DNA of 64,000 nt from UBA5859 sp041940025 (GCA_041940025.1 JBGTSY010000009.1:31709-95708); one strand, 5' to 3'; positions 35,428 to 44,076 are shown, counted from the first letter of the stretch. Notes: a model not told the origin generated them from the sequence alone. Translations and numbers: made by a program.

Positions 35428-35445
35428 GATATGTTACAACATATC
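35428..35445. promoter_or_regulatory. Perfect palindrome upstream of the DUF2796-zur operon
   Basis: GATATGTT, AC, AACATATC. It resembles half-sites of the Zur box (GAAATGTT and mirror) but with a 2-base rather than 7-base spacer. A good candidate for autoregulation by the Fur-family protein. Confidence 0.5.
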
Positions 35446-35643
35446 AATTAATAGTTGAAGAGAATTTTCTAGAGTCACTGACCATCATAAATAACTACTA
35501 AGCTCAAGACCGTCTATATAGTGTCATACCTTAAGAATATAGAATAAGTAGCTACTTGTTCTCAGCTAGGGCGGTACCCAATGATACCCGATAGGCAGAT
35601 TTAACAGCGCTCTGGGCTAGCTTTGACGTTTAAAATTAGATAG

Positions 35644-35892
35644 TTATATAAATCCAAGAGTGGGACACTGTTCAGCAATTGGCCGGTCTGGTTCTGGGTT
35701 GGACTCGTGCATTGAGAATCGTCGTTGCCACAGTTGCCGCGCTACCTGCTTACGGCACTCCTTCATCAGGCGAAATCGCTCACTGCCTAAATTAGGGCGC
35801 GCCATCAAATGAAGGCCATACAAAAGTAGGCTTTCACCCGTTACAGGTTCCTGACTGAGTTGATACGAACGAATCGATGTCGTGCGCGTCAA
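35644..35892 (-). CDS. Hypothetical protein, 82 residues
   Basis: Uninterrupted frame starting MTRTTSIRSYQLSQEPV, with a balanced composition and a middle stretch rich in Arg and Leu (PNLGSERFRLMKECRKQV). No signal peptide, membrane helix or known motif. Codon choice looks protein-like, but it has no clear ribosome site and stands alone. It may be a real small gene or the end of a decayed one. Confidence 0.4.
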   Translation of the reverse strand: MTRTTSIRSYQLSQEPVTGESLLLYGLHLMARPNLGSERFRLMKECRKQVARQLWQRRFSMHESNPEPDRPIAEQCPTLGFI

Positions 35893-36495
35893 TCGTGAAG
35901 TGCTTCATCTGCACTGGGTGCGGTGGACTTGTACCAATGTGGCAAAATGTGAATGCGCATCTTGGGGTCGATCGCTATCGCTGGGCGCTCGCCTGTAGAG
36001 GCGGCTTTACTGTAAATTTGTTCAATCGTCTGACTCAGATCGGATCAAGAAAGCATTTCGTTATTTTGTTCTAATCTATTAAGCGTCCTTTTACAGTATT
36101 TTTTATATGCATGACTTTCAAGAGTGTGCTGTTTCATTTTGTTGATTTACTATGGAGTCGTTTCATTGATTCTCATGTTTTTGCATAGATCGTATATCCT
36201 TAGAATAAGAATTCAGAATTCAATTTATTTGAATCGTTTGCATGATTAAGTATGGGTGGCACAGCTGGTAGAGTGTTTGGCGATGACGGCGCATCACCTT
36301 ATGAAGAACTGCTGACTTTTAGTTAGTCGTCTAGTTTAGAGCGGTAGTGAAACATTCCTAAACAGTAGAAGTGATATCTGTGTGACCTGTTGTATAAAAA
36401 CTATCCAGTTTCGTTGCGTATCGTTTTTTAGTTCATTCACTTTTTAAAAAGCACTATAATTTAGTGGTTAATTATGATTTTGTATCAAATCGTGG
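35893..36495. other. AT-rich spacer upstream of the sigma-54 activator gene
   Basis: No gene. A tRNA-like fragment is visible at 36254-36335. TATAAT at 36455-36460 is a likely -10 for the activator gene, with only a weak -35 (TTCATT, 17 bp upstream). Confidence 0.4.
36254..36335 (+). other. tRNA-Lys-like relic
   Basis: GGGTGGCACAGCTGGTAGAG resembles the 5' half of tRNA-Lys, and CTGACTTTTAGTTAG (36312-36326) can form an anticodon arm with TTT in the loop. About 36 extra bases separate the two and no T-arm or acceptor 3' side follows, so it is not a working tRNA. It could be a leftover of integration or a chance match. Confidence 0.3.
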
Positions 36496-37851
36496 ATGTG
36501 TGTGATGGAAGCTGTTCCCAGTAGGCCAATACTACTAGCGGTGTCGAATTCGATAAGTGATGACGTTCGATGCAAATTATCAACCGTATTTAAAAATAGT
36601 GAATTGATTATCGATGATCCTTTAGATGAGAATAACTGCGGTCGTCGGATCAGTTATTCTTGGGGGTTTATTTATGTTCCCACTCATTTAGATAGTGCTT
36701 GGATCAGCTGGTCACGAAACCTGTTTCGGAGCAAGGTAGCTCGAAACTGGATTGCAATGTTAGAAGATGTGTTTACCGTCAACGAGCAAAAGTATCAATT
36801 CCTGTCAGTTGACACGATGGGCTACATTCAAATATTCGACGCCCTATCCGATAATTTATTTTCTGCAATCATCACACCCTGGGAACTAAATACCACAAAA
36901 AAGGAGGTTTCCCTTGGTGCCTTGGTAGGAAGAAGTGCCTCCATCGCAAGAGTCAACGAACTCATTGTGAGATTCTCCAAAGTGGATAGTCCTGTCATTT
37001 TGTCCGGAGAAACAGGAACGGGCAAAGAGCTTATCGCAAGAGAGCTTCATCGACGATCACACTACTGTCAGGGGCCTTTCATCGCTTTAAATTGTGGTGC
37101 GATTCCAGATGAATTATTTGAAGCGGAAATGTTTGGCTACGTTGCCGGAGCATTTACAGATGCAAAAACTGATCGGGAGGGCTGGTTACAGAAAGCGCAT
37201 AAAGGTACCCTATTTTTAGATGAGATCGCGGAGTTGTCACTGCGTAGCCAAGCGAAGTTGCTGCGGGTGTTAGAACGAAAAGCCGTTACGCCGATAGGTA
37301 CAAATCAATCATTTGATTTAGATGTGCGTATAGTGGCCGCCTCACATGTTGATTTACGGCAGGCGATAGTGGAAAAGAGATTCCGGGAAGATCTATTCTA
37401 TCGGCTAGATGTGCTACACATCCAAGCACCCCCGCTGAGAGAACGTAGTGAGGATATTTTATTACTTGCATCAAATATATTGAGGCAGTTATGCAACGAA
37501 TTAAATCTTCCTGTACGTCAAATCTGCTTCGAGTCACTGTTTATTCTCACATCCTATACGTGGCCGGGAAATGTGCGAGAGTTAATCAATAAATTGAAGC
37601 AAATTTGTATCTTAAGTGACGCATTGGTACTAGAAGCAAAGCATCTAGAAATTTTTGGATTACCGACATTTGCTCTCAACCAGTTCAACTCAGTACCTCT
37701 TCTTGATACGGCAATATCACGCGCAGAACTCAACGCGGTGGCTGAAGCACTAAGTGCGACAGGAGATAACATCTCAGCATCTGCGCGTTTATTGGGTGTT
37801 TCCCGAATGACTCTTTATAGATTAATTAGAAAACACAAAATCATTTTGTAA
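36496..37851 (+). CDS. Sigma-54-type transcriptional activator (bEBP, Fis-type HTH)
   Basis: Predicted regulator of the amyloid operon downstream, 451 residues. Residues 1-140 form an unusual N-domain without a receiver phospho-Asp pattern, somewhat like the degenerate domain of VpsR. The AAA+ domain has Walker A GETGTGKE (171-178), Walker B LFLDEI (Asp242, Glu243) and FREDLFYRLDVLHI; the C-terminal HTH is SASARLLGVSRMTLYRLIRK. The sigma-54 contact loop reads GAFTDA (218-223) rather than GAFTGA, a variant that may or may not still work with sigma-54. The ATG at 36505 is an alternative start. Confidence 0.92.
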   Translation: MCVMEAVPSRPILLAVSNSISDDVRCKLSTVFKNSELIIDDPLDENNCGRRISYSWGFIYVPTHLDSAWISWSRNLFRSKVARNWIAMLEDVFTVNEQKYQFLSVDTMGYIQIFDALSDNLFSAIITPWELNTTKKEVSLGALVGRSASIARVNELIVRFSKVDSPVILSGETGTGKELIARELHRRSHYCQGPFIALNCGAIPDELFEAEMFGYVAGAFTDAKTDREGWLQKAHKGTLFLDEIAELSLRSQAKLLRVLERKAVTPIGTNQSFDLDVRIVAASHVDLRQAIVEKRFREDLFYRLDVLHIQAPPLRERSEDILLLASNILRQLCNELNLPVRQICFESLFILTSYTWPGNVRELINKLKQICILSDALVLEAKHLEIFGLPTFALNQFNSVPLLDTAISRAELNAVAEALSATGDNISASARLLGVSRMTLYRLIRKHKIIL

Positions 37852-38289
37852 AGAGCGCTTGTCGACTCTCTGTTTGATTCTAGGAATGGAGATCCAAAAT
37901 GAATTCGTGCGTCACTCGCTTGTCACCTTCTCTTTATTAACAAGAGATTACAAATTTACACCTTGGTAGTATTTTAGAAATTAACTATAACTATTTAATT
38001 AGGTCACAACTATGCGGTCGATCAGTAAAAATAATCGCCGGAATAAGAGTGGTGTGAATTGGGTGTCTCAATATTGATACAGATTAAAATAAGTATCTAA
38101 CTGATTGTTTATAAATGCTATGTTGATTTAATTGAATAAATAGATGTTTGGGTTTTTAACGGTATATTAGATATTTTGAAAAAAATCCAGTTATCTTGGC
38201 AATATTATTATAAAAAACAATAAGATATCATTCATGGCATGAATTTCGCCCTCTGCGGTAACTGAGTAAAAAGTTATGGGGGCAAATGC
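37852..38289. other. AT-rich control region of the amyloid operon
   Basis: No gene. It carries the -24/-12 promoter at 38235-38250 and, upstream of that, about 380 bases of very AT-rich DNA where activator sites would be expected. I could not pick out a convincing repeated operator. Confidence 0.5.
38235..38250 (+). promoter_or_regulatory. Candidate sigma-54 (-24/-12) promoter
   Basis: TGGCATGAATTTCGCC against the consensus TGGCACGNNNNTTGCW: the invariant GG (38236-38237) and GC (38248-38249) have the exact spacing. Transcription would begin near 38260, about 30 bp before the first gene of the amyloid operon, which has GGGGGC as a ribosome site. The adjacent activator gene supports it. Confidence 0.7.
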
Positions 38290-39057
38290 ATGAAACCGGT
38301 ATTATCCATCACGGTATTCCGTAGTGCGATTACAGATCTTAACAATCTGAGTCACTCGAAATACCTAGTTGTGTTGTTCTGCTACACGATTCTAGCTAGG
38401 ACTGTTCTAGCCGGATCTGACGTCCCAACATCTCAATTATCTCCCGCTAGCCATGACACTCTCACCACTTTAGTCACTCTCGTTGGTGCAAATACCACAG
38501 CCAGTAGCCACACCAGTCGTATCGAAGGCGATTCGTTTTCCGGGGTGAGCGGTATCGTAGAAGTCAATGTCACCGGCGGTGATCTTTCCATTCAACAAAA
38601 TTCAGCTGCCATTGTGGAATCCAGTGCCTACGGATTGGCATTCGTAGAGGCCTATCAGAAACGACAAGTAGACGAGCTTAGTCGATCAACAACCAATGGG
38701 ATGCGGTCGGATGCAGCGATAAAAGATAATGCATTTGACCATGCACTCGGATTGATCATGGTAAACCAGTCCAGTGGTGGTGAGAACACTCAAGTAAATG
38801 GTGCCGCTATCGCCTTAGGAGGGCTGGTAGCTATTGGCGGCGTGCAGCTAAATGACAACACCTTGGACCAATCCTACGGTATTGCAACACCGATCTCCGC
38901 AGGGGTAGGTGACGGAGGCAGCGTGAATAACGTTGATACGACCACGATTGACCCGAGCAGTTTTACCGGCGCCAGAGGTATTTTTCTAATTAATCAAGTA
39001 TCGGGTAGAAACAATTACTCGGGCAATAGTTTTACTCTGACTACGTCTCCTAAGTAA
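38290..39057 (+). CDS. Exported repeat protein, minor amyloid-like subunit (FapB-like)
   Basis: The 255-residue product has a long N-region and a signal segment (YLVVLFCYTILARTVLAGS), then imperfect repeats of about 40 to 60 residues rich in Asn, Gly, Ser and Val. Examples are SGVSGIVEVNVTGGDLSIQQ, DHALGLIMVNQSSGGENTQ and TGARGIFLINQVSGRNNYSG, with the pattern (G)xxGxxxVNxxxGxxNxxxN. The same pattern occurs in the next gene. Such Asn/Gln-Gly repeat proteins ahead of a C39 peptidase and a FapF-type pore suggest a nucleator or minor fibre subunit, by analogy with FapB. Sequence similarity to Pseudomonas FapB itself is not evident. Confidence 0.7.
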   Translation: MKPVLSITVFRSAITDLNNLSHSKYLVVLFCYTILARTVLAGSDVPTSQLSPASHDTLTTLVTLVGANTTASSHTSRIEGDSFSGVSGIVEVNVTGGDLSIQQNSAAIVESSAYGLAFVEAYQKRQVDELSRSTTNGMRSDAAIKDNAFDHALGLIMVNQSSGGENTQVNGAAIALGGLVAIGGVQLNDNTLDQSYGIATPISAGVGDGGSVNNVDTTTIDPSSFTGARGIFLINQVSGRNNYSGNSFTLTTSPK

Positions 39058-39078
39058 GGTGTAGTCGGAGTAAAAATT

Positions 39079-39106
39079 GTTTGCTCATACGGGGCAAGCT
39101 TTTTTT
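39079..39106 (+). terminator. Intrinsic terminator/attenuator between the two fibre genes
   Basis: GTTTGCTC, loop ATACG, GGGCAAGC, then seven T. An 8-bp stem with two G-T pairs and a clean T-run, only 37 bp before the next ATG, so the downstream gene must be reached by read-through unless another promoter exists. Confidence 0.75.
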
Positions 39107-39143
39107 CTGTTCATAAATTACCAACAATGAGGAGTACAAGTAA

Positions 39144-40964
39144 ATGAAATGCAAACGTTTACCTTTAGCTATTGCAGTTGCAAGCGCGATGGGCGCAGGT
39201 GTGGCAAGTGCAGACGAAGGCAATAGAGGTGACTACGAAAAGAGCAATATTCACATCGATAAAGATGTGGATGTAACCCATGAACTGCACCACAAAGGAA
39301 AGATCTATACGGCAGGAGTCGTCTTGGTGGATTCCACGGCAACGGCATTGTCTGAAGTGGAACAAAAGGTGAAGGAAAATACGTTATCTGAACAGCAAAT
39401 GTTCATTGAGCCCAATTCTGAGAATCCTGTTGTGATGTTTGGAGGCAGTGTTGACGATCAAAACAGCGCTACTTTGTCTGGTAATGTGTTAAAAGGCAGT
39501 ACAGGTAACGCGGGCGTTAATATCGTTGGTGGTTCCACCAATGCTCAGCAAAACTCTGTTTCTATCGCAGAAGGCGATTCGCGCGGGCATGTAGTGGACA
39601 TACCAATTGAGTTCAGTACTAGTGAAACCTTCAAAGACAATTACAGCGATTCAGAAACCTGGAGCACGGAGTCTTGGGATAACCACCAAGTGACCCATAC
39701 CTCAGATACTGCCACCAGTAGCAGCAGTAGTTCGTTAAGCGTAGAGTTGGATATCGACGAGCATGGCGGCATGATCAATGCTGACGTGGGCGGCGCTACA
39801 ACTGTCGATGCAAGCGCGGAAGCGGGAGACGGTGTTGGGCCGGAAGGGCAGATCTCAAAATCAGTTGAAGGTAATGTCAATGGTACGGTAGAAAACAGCT
39901 ATGTGTCTGTGCAAACTTCTGGCGAATTTGACAGTAACATTGGAGGCGATGCGCACAGTGGAGAAGGTAGCAAAGATCTAAACTCTGTTTCTGCTGCGGG
40001 CGAGTTTGAGACAGATTCGAAGCTATACGTCGAGGATGGATCCATCTCCTACATGGTCGAGGGAGAAGATGAGCAATCTTGGGAAAGTGACTCCACACAC
40101 ACAGATGGTACTGTCTCTGTAACGGATGGTGAGTCGTCTACCGAATATGTGGATGAGTCTGACTACTCCTTTAATACTGAGTTTGATATCAATCTGATGT
40201 TCGGTGGGGCAGCAGAGGCCGAAACCTTTGCCAAACAGAAAGTCGCATATAACCAGAATCCTTCTTCTGGATACAATATTGCTTCAATCTCCGATGACGT
40301 GGCAATGAATTTTAGCGGAAACATTGGAGTCAATGTGGTTGCTGGGCACAACAACGCTCAAGCTAATCAGTTAGCACTTGCTGAAAATGATGGGGTAATG
40401 GCTTTAGCGACTGCAACCTCTTATCAATCTGTTTATGGGAATGTCTCACAAGGTCAAGGCTATATCGCAGTTGTGGATGAAGAATATTCACTATCTGGTG
40501 ATGTCGATGGCTATACTGTTGGTTACTCAGATCAACTGGGCGATGTCTATCCAGACACATGGGAAGGCAAACCTGGGCCTAACCCACATCCGACCATCGG
40601 AAAAATGATTGGCCACAATGACATCGATAGCGATACTCAAGGTGCGCAACAAGTGGTGGTTATGGCCAATGGTACACAGAAAGTAGTACAACGTGGGTAT
40701 GTATTACAACCGGGCGAATACTATCTCGCTGAAGGTGGGGCCTACGTTTACAAAGAAGTTGGCGCTGTAGACTTAGGTGAAGTCACCTTGTCTGGTACCC
40801 TCAAGCATCTTGATATTGTTGAATATCAGGTTGTAAATGATGCGTCCATCTCTGGCAATGCTTTCATGGGAGCGAAAGGCAATATCGCTGTTAACGTTGC
40901 TTCTGGTAGCGGTAATGCGCAAGGCAATGCTTTGGCTATTTCAAGCATGAATGCGCCAGAATAA
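39144..40964 (+). CDS. Exported repeat protein, presumed major amyloid/adhesin subunit (FapC-like)
   Basis: The 606-residue acidic product has a clear signal peptide (LPLAIAVASAMGAGVASA). Three copies of a fibre-type repeat are seen near residues 113-150 (SGNVLKGSTGNAGVNIVGGS, then TNAQQNSVSIAEGD), 390-425 (SGNIGVNVVAGHNNAQANQL) and 570-603 (SGNAFMGAKGNIAVNVASGS, then GNAQGNALAIS). Long Ser/Thr/Asp/Glu-rich linkers separate them, as FapC has three repeats with variable linkers. The region around 185-335 is strikingly rich in Ser, Asp and Glu (low complexity). Good ribosome site GAGGAG. It lies between two terminators. Related proteins are often annotated loosely as adhesin or heme-utilisation protein. 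Confidence 0.75.
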   Translation: MKCKRLPLAIAVASAMGAGVASADEGNRGDYEKSNIHIDKDVDVTHELHHKGKIYTAGVVLVDSTATALSEVEQKVKENTLSEQQMFIEPNSENPVVMFGGSVDDQNSATLSGNVLKGSTGNAGVNIVGGSTNAQQNSVSIAEGDSRGHVVDIPIEFSTSETFKDNYSDSETWSTESWDNHQVTHTSDTATSSSSSSLSVELDIDEHGGMINADVGGATTVDASAEAGDGVGPEGQISKSVEGNVNGTVENSYVSVQTSGEFDSNIGGDAHSGEGSKDLNSVSAAGEFETDSKLYVEDGSISYMVEGEDEQSWESDSTHTDGTVSVTDGESSTEYVDESDYSFNTEFDINLMFGGAAEAETFAKQKVAYNQNPSSGYNIASISDDVAMNFSGNIGVNVVAGHNNAQANQLALAENDGVMALATATSYQSVYGNVSQGQGYIAVVDEEYSLSGDVDGYTVGYSDQLGDVYPDTWEGKPGPNPHPTIGKMIGHNDIDSDTQGAQQVVVMANGTQKVVQRGYVLQPGEYYLAEGGAYVYKEVGAVDLGEVTLSGTLKHLDIVEYQVVNDASISGNAFMGAKGNIAVNVASGSGNAQGNALAISSMNAPE

Positions 40965-40979
40965 ATAGTTAGGGAGGTT

Positions 40980-41017
40980 GAGGAGCATCGTTTACATGAT
41001 GCTCCTCCATTTTATTT
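40980..41017 (+). terminator. Intrinsic terminator/attenuator after the major subunit gene
   Basis: Perfect 10-bp stem GAGGAGCATC / GATGCTCCTC with an 8-base loop GTTTACAT, followed by ATTTTATTT. Located 16 bp after the stop of the subunit gene and 45 bp before the C39 peptidase gene. Would lower expression of the secretion genes relative to the fibre subunits, or protect the upstream mRNA 3' end. Confidence 0.8.
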
Positions 41018-41061
41018 AGAACGAATTACGCTCGTTCATTATAATTATTAGTTTTTATACA

Positions 41062-41793
41062 ATGTGCATATCGAATCGAAACATACATCCGGCGACAGTT
41101 TTATTGTTGCATGCGGCTCTGTTGGTCTGTCTGTCGTTTAGCTTAAGTGCAGAAGAGTCAAAAGACTCTCAGGTTGTCCTATATCACCCTTCTGGTTTTG
41201 GTGTGGAGACCAAATCAGTGGTGAGTATGCGTGATAATAAATTCGACAATCTAGTAGAACAACAGTTTGATTTTAGCTGTGGCGCCGCTGCAGCCAGCAC
41301 TATCCTACAGTACGCCTATAATATGAATGTGACCGAGTTGGATGTCATTATGGGATTATCTAAGGTGGCTAATACCGACATTGCGAAACAGAAAGGGTAT
41401 TCACTGTTGGATATTCGGCATTACGTGGAGACTTTGGGTTTAAGAGGTCGCGGATTTGAGTTGCCTATCTCGTCATTGGTAAAGCTCCGAATTCCAACCA
41501 TTGTGTTGATTGATACTAATGGATATAAGCATTTTGTTGTATTGAGAAGAATTGATGGGGATACCGTATTTATTGGGGATCCGGCATTGGGTAATAGAGT
41601 GCTGACTAAGACGGAATTTGTAGACATGTGGGACGGAGTGGTGTTTGCCATCTTGGGTCATCAATTTGATCGTCAGACGGAACTAAGACAGCCGGTTACC
41701 GTGTTGTCAGCCAAGCCGTTTTTGCGAGATCAGGATCCTATTACTGATGCTGAGCTTTTGGATTTTGGGTTTTCCCATGCAGAAATGTTTTGA
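41062..41793 (+). CDS. C39-family cysteine peptidase (FapD-like)
   Basis: The 243-residue product has an N-terminal signal or anchor (PATVLLLHAALLVCLSFSLSA) and the bacteriocin-processing-type C39 peptidase fold: catalytic Cys73 in QQFDFSCGAAAAS, His157 in GYKHFVVLRR and Asp173 in FIGDPALGN. No ABC domain is attached. FapD of the Pseudomonas amyloid system is a stand-alone C39 peptidase required for fibre export, and gene order supports the same role. It follows a hairpin terminator, so expression depends on read-through. Confidence 0.92.
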   Translation: MCISNRNIHPATVLLLHAALLVCLSFSLSAEESKDSQVVLYHPSGFGVETKSVVSMRDNKFDNLVEQQFDFSCGAAAASTILQYAYNMNVTELDVIMGLSKVANTDIAKQKGYSLLDIRHYVETLGLRGRGFELPISSLVKLRIPTIVLIDTNGYKHFVVLRRIDGDTVFIGDPALGNRVLTKTEFVDMWDGVVFAILGHQFDRQTELRQPVTVLSAKPFLRDQDPITDAELLDFGFSHAEMF

Positions 41794-41826
41794 CTCCATG
41801 TGTCCTAGTGGGCAGGAAGGTGCGCT

Positions 41827-42600
41827 GTGCATTCAGTAGTTCAAAAAAATATGATTAGTGGTCTTAAAAGAGGGATCTGTTTATCTATTGGTTGTGTTTG
41901 TCTATTCTCAATCATTTCATCTAGCTGGGCAGGTCCGGCGTACGTAGAATTATCCGAGTCACGTCTTGCCACTATTCGGGGTAAATACACCGTAGGAAAC
42001 GAAATTGTATTTTTTGGTCTCACTCTGAGTACGGAATGGTCTGCCCCTGGACAAACGCCTCATGAGGTACGGATGAAATTTGCCATGGATCACTCCGGTC
42101 CTGATGCTAAATATCAGCTTTCCTACGGCGGTACTTTGGGTGCTCAAGTAGATGCTGACGAGATTAAAACCGAGTCTGGAGGATTAAATCAAGTGGATGG
42201 GGCAGTGCTCGCGATACAGGTCGGTGGGGAAAGTAATATTGTACTCAATCGCACGAACTATCGAGTGATTGAATCGTCGCAACATGTGCCGAAACTCTCC
42301 CAGGGGCAATCGCAGTTAGGGGGCTCTGTGAAAACATATCAAAATCAAGATAAGGTGACTCAAATCCATCACAATGGATCGATTGGGTATGTGATCCAAT
42401 CTGGCAAGAATCAAGTCGTGCAGAGATTAGGCAATCATCTTGGTTCTGATAGCAAACAAATGTTGCAATCGGTTCAGCTATCCGGTCACAATCAAAAAAT
42501 TGTGAATGATCTCAACCTAACTGTGGCTTTCGATAAAGATAGCCAGGTTCAACGCTCTACACTCCGTCTACTGACATTGCCTGATGTGCTGAACTACTAG
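41827..42600 (+). CDS. FapE-like exported protein
   Basis: The 257-residue product has a signal peptide (CLSIGCVCLFSIISSSWAG) and begins the mature part with PAYVELSESRLATIRGKY. The rest is predicted beta-rich with Asn/Gln/Gly-containing segments such as QVDGAVLAIQVGGESNIVLN and HHNGSIGYVIQSGKNQVVQR. Position between the C39 peptidase and the outer-membrane pore equals that of FapE, a secreted minor component. The GTG start at 41827 is backed by AGGAAGG (41814-41820). Confidence 0.68.
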   Translation: MHSVVQKNMISGLKRGICLSIGCVCLFSIISSSWAGPAYVELSESRLATIRGKYTVGNEIVFFGLTLSTEWSAPGQTPHEVRMKFAMDHSGPDAKYQLSYGGTLGAQVDADEIKTESGGLNQVDGAVLAIQVGGESNIVLNRTNYRVIESSQHVPKLSQGQSQLGGSVKTYQNQDKVTQIHHNGSIGYVIQSGKNQVVQRLGNHLGSDSKQMLQSVQLSGHNQKIVNDLNLTVAFDKDSQVQRSTLRLLTLPDVLNY

Positions 42601-42669
42601 CCGTTTTGTTTAGATAAGTTTAGTCGAAATAGTTCACCCTGTGTTGCGCCTACAAGAATAAGTATTCAT

Positions 42670-44076
42670 ATGACTATTAAACCTATTAGGATGTGCAGGA
42701 TTTTTATCTCCTGTCTTCTTGTGCTCTTTATGTTTGGTGTGTCGGTTCACGGACAGGAACAGATCTCTCCAAAATCCGTTGTGCGCAAGTCCACGGCTGC
42801 TGACAAGACTCAAACCACCACGTCTGAAGAAGAGATAAACACGCTTAAAGAAGAAATCCGAACGCTACATGGAATTAACAGACAGTTAATCAATCAAATT
42901 AACACTATCAATCGAAAGCTGTTTCCGCCTAAATCGAAATTAACGTCACAACAATCAAGTGCTACGACTTCTGTGTCCGATGAAAGTAATCACGCACAAG
43001 TAGGTAATCAGACTATCCATTCCCCAGCGGATAAAAATGAAACTAATGCACCAGTTGAGCCAGTTAGTGCCCTCAAAATAGTAAAATCGCCTTCAAAATT
43101 GAGGCCGCAATCTGTAGAACTTGGATTTAATCTTTCGCACTTCGACCGATCTCAACTACAACTCAATGGATTCTTAGCATTAGATGCGATCTTTTTGGGG
43201 GACATCAGCATTGATGAGACAGATAGTGATATTTTTACCACTTCAATCACGACACGGTGGGTGTTCACAGATAGGCTACAGCTGAGCCTAAGCGTTCCCT
43301 GGGTACATAGAGAAACTACCATACGTTCTGGCGGTCAGGAACTCTCTTCCGTGGAGACTAGTGAGGTAACCGTCCGTGATGAGAGTATCGGTGATAGCAA
43401 TATTAACATCAGCTTTAAACTGTTACGGGAAACAGATAAATGGCCTGATTTAGTTTGGAATACCACCTTTATCGCGCCTACCGGATCTGATCCCTACGGC
43501 ATTGATTATATTCCGTTACCGAATAACGATAATTTGCAGGTGCCAGAGAGGCTTCCTACCGGAAGCGGTTTATGGGCAGTGCAGACAGGTTTTTCAACTA
43601 TTCATACGACTGATCCCGCGATCCTATACGCAAGCATTGTTTATCGATACTATCTGTCAGAAGAGTTCGCAGATTTAGGCAGTGATCCTGAGGCGGAAGA
43701 CTCACCAGGAGAAGTGCAGTTGGGAGAACAATTTCAGATCGGGCTCGGTATGGCGTTGGCGATTAATGCCAGAACCAGTATGAACATGAGTTTTACGCAA
43801 AGATTTGTTGATGAAACCGAAATTGAACGTGTGGGTTTTGGGATTCAACAGGTGACCGGTTCTAGCACGTCCTCAGGTTCATTTGATATTGGCGTGACTC
43901 ATGGATTATCTGCAAATATTTCACTGGTGACCAACTTGGGCATTGGCCTTACAAATGATGCTTCGGATTACCGATTTTCATTCAACTTGATAAATCGTTT
44001 GGATGGGCTGGGTTACGAGAGACTCAAAAAATTGTTACGCACCATCGATAAACAATTTGATTCGCCTTATCCCTAA
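42670..44076 (+). CDS. FapF-like outer-membrane pore with N-terminal coiled coil
   Basis: The 468-residue product has a signal peptide (FISCLLVLFMFGVSVHGQ), a coiled-coil stretch near residues 48-80 (EEEINTLKEEIRTLHGINRQ and on), a Ser/Thr/Asn linker, and from about residue 150 an outer-membrane beta-barrel with alternating strands (VELGFNLSHFDRSQLQL, FTTSITTRWVFTDRLQLSLS, and so on). FapF, the amyloid-export pore, has the same plan: coiled-coil trimer region, linker, then barrel. The tail after the last strand (LKKLLRTIDKQFDSPYP) is unusual because barrels normally end in an aromatic. Last gene of the operon. Confidence 0.8.
   Translation: MTIKPIRMCRIFISCLLVLFMFGVSVHGQEQISPKSVVRKSTAADKTQTTTSEEEINTLKEEIRTLHGINRQLINQINTINRKLFPPKSKLTSQQSSATTSVSDESNHAQVGNQTIHSPADKNETNAPVEPVSALKIVKSPSKLRPQSVELGFNLSHFDRSQLQLNGFLALDAIFLGDISIDETDSDIFTTSITTRWVFTDRLQLSLSVPWVHRETTIRSGGQELSSVETSEVTVRDESIGDSNINISFKLLRETDKWPDLVWNTTFIAPTGSDPYGIDYIPLPNNDNLQVPERLPTGSGLWAVQTGFSTIHTTDPAILYASIVYRYYLSEEFADLGSDPEAEDSPGEVQLGEQFQIGLGMALAINARTSMNMSFTQRFVDETEIERVGFGIQQVTGSSTSSGSFDIGVTHGLSANISLVTNLGIGLTNDASDYRFSFNLINRLDGLGYERLKKLLRTIDKQFDSPYP

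Noticed and set aside
35428..35445. Classical enterobacterial Zur box
   Set aside because: Half-sites are alike but the spacer is 2 instead of 7 bases; listed only as a candidate operator.
36496..44076. Curli (csg) or chaperone-usher system
   Set aside because: There is no CsgG-like lipoprotein, usher or pilus chaperone; a C39 peptidase and coiled-coil barrel fit Fap better.
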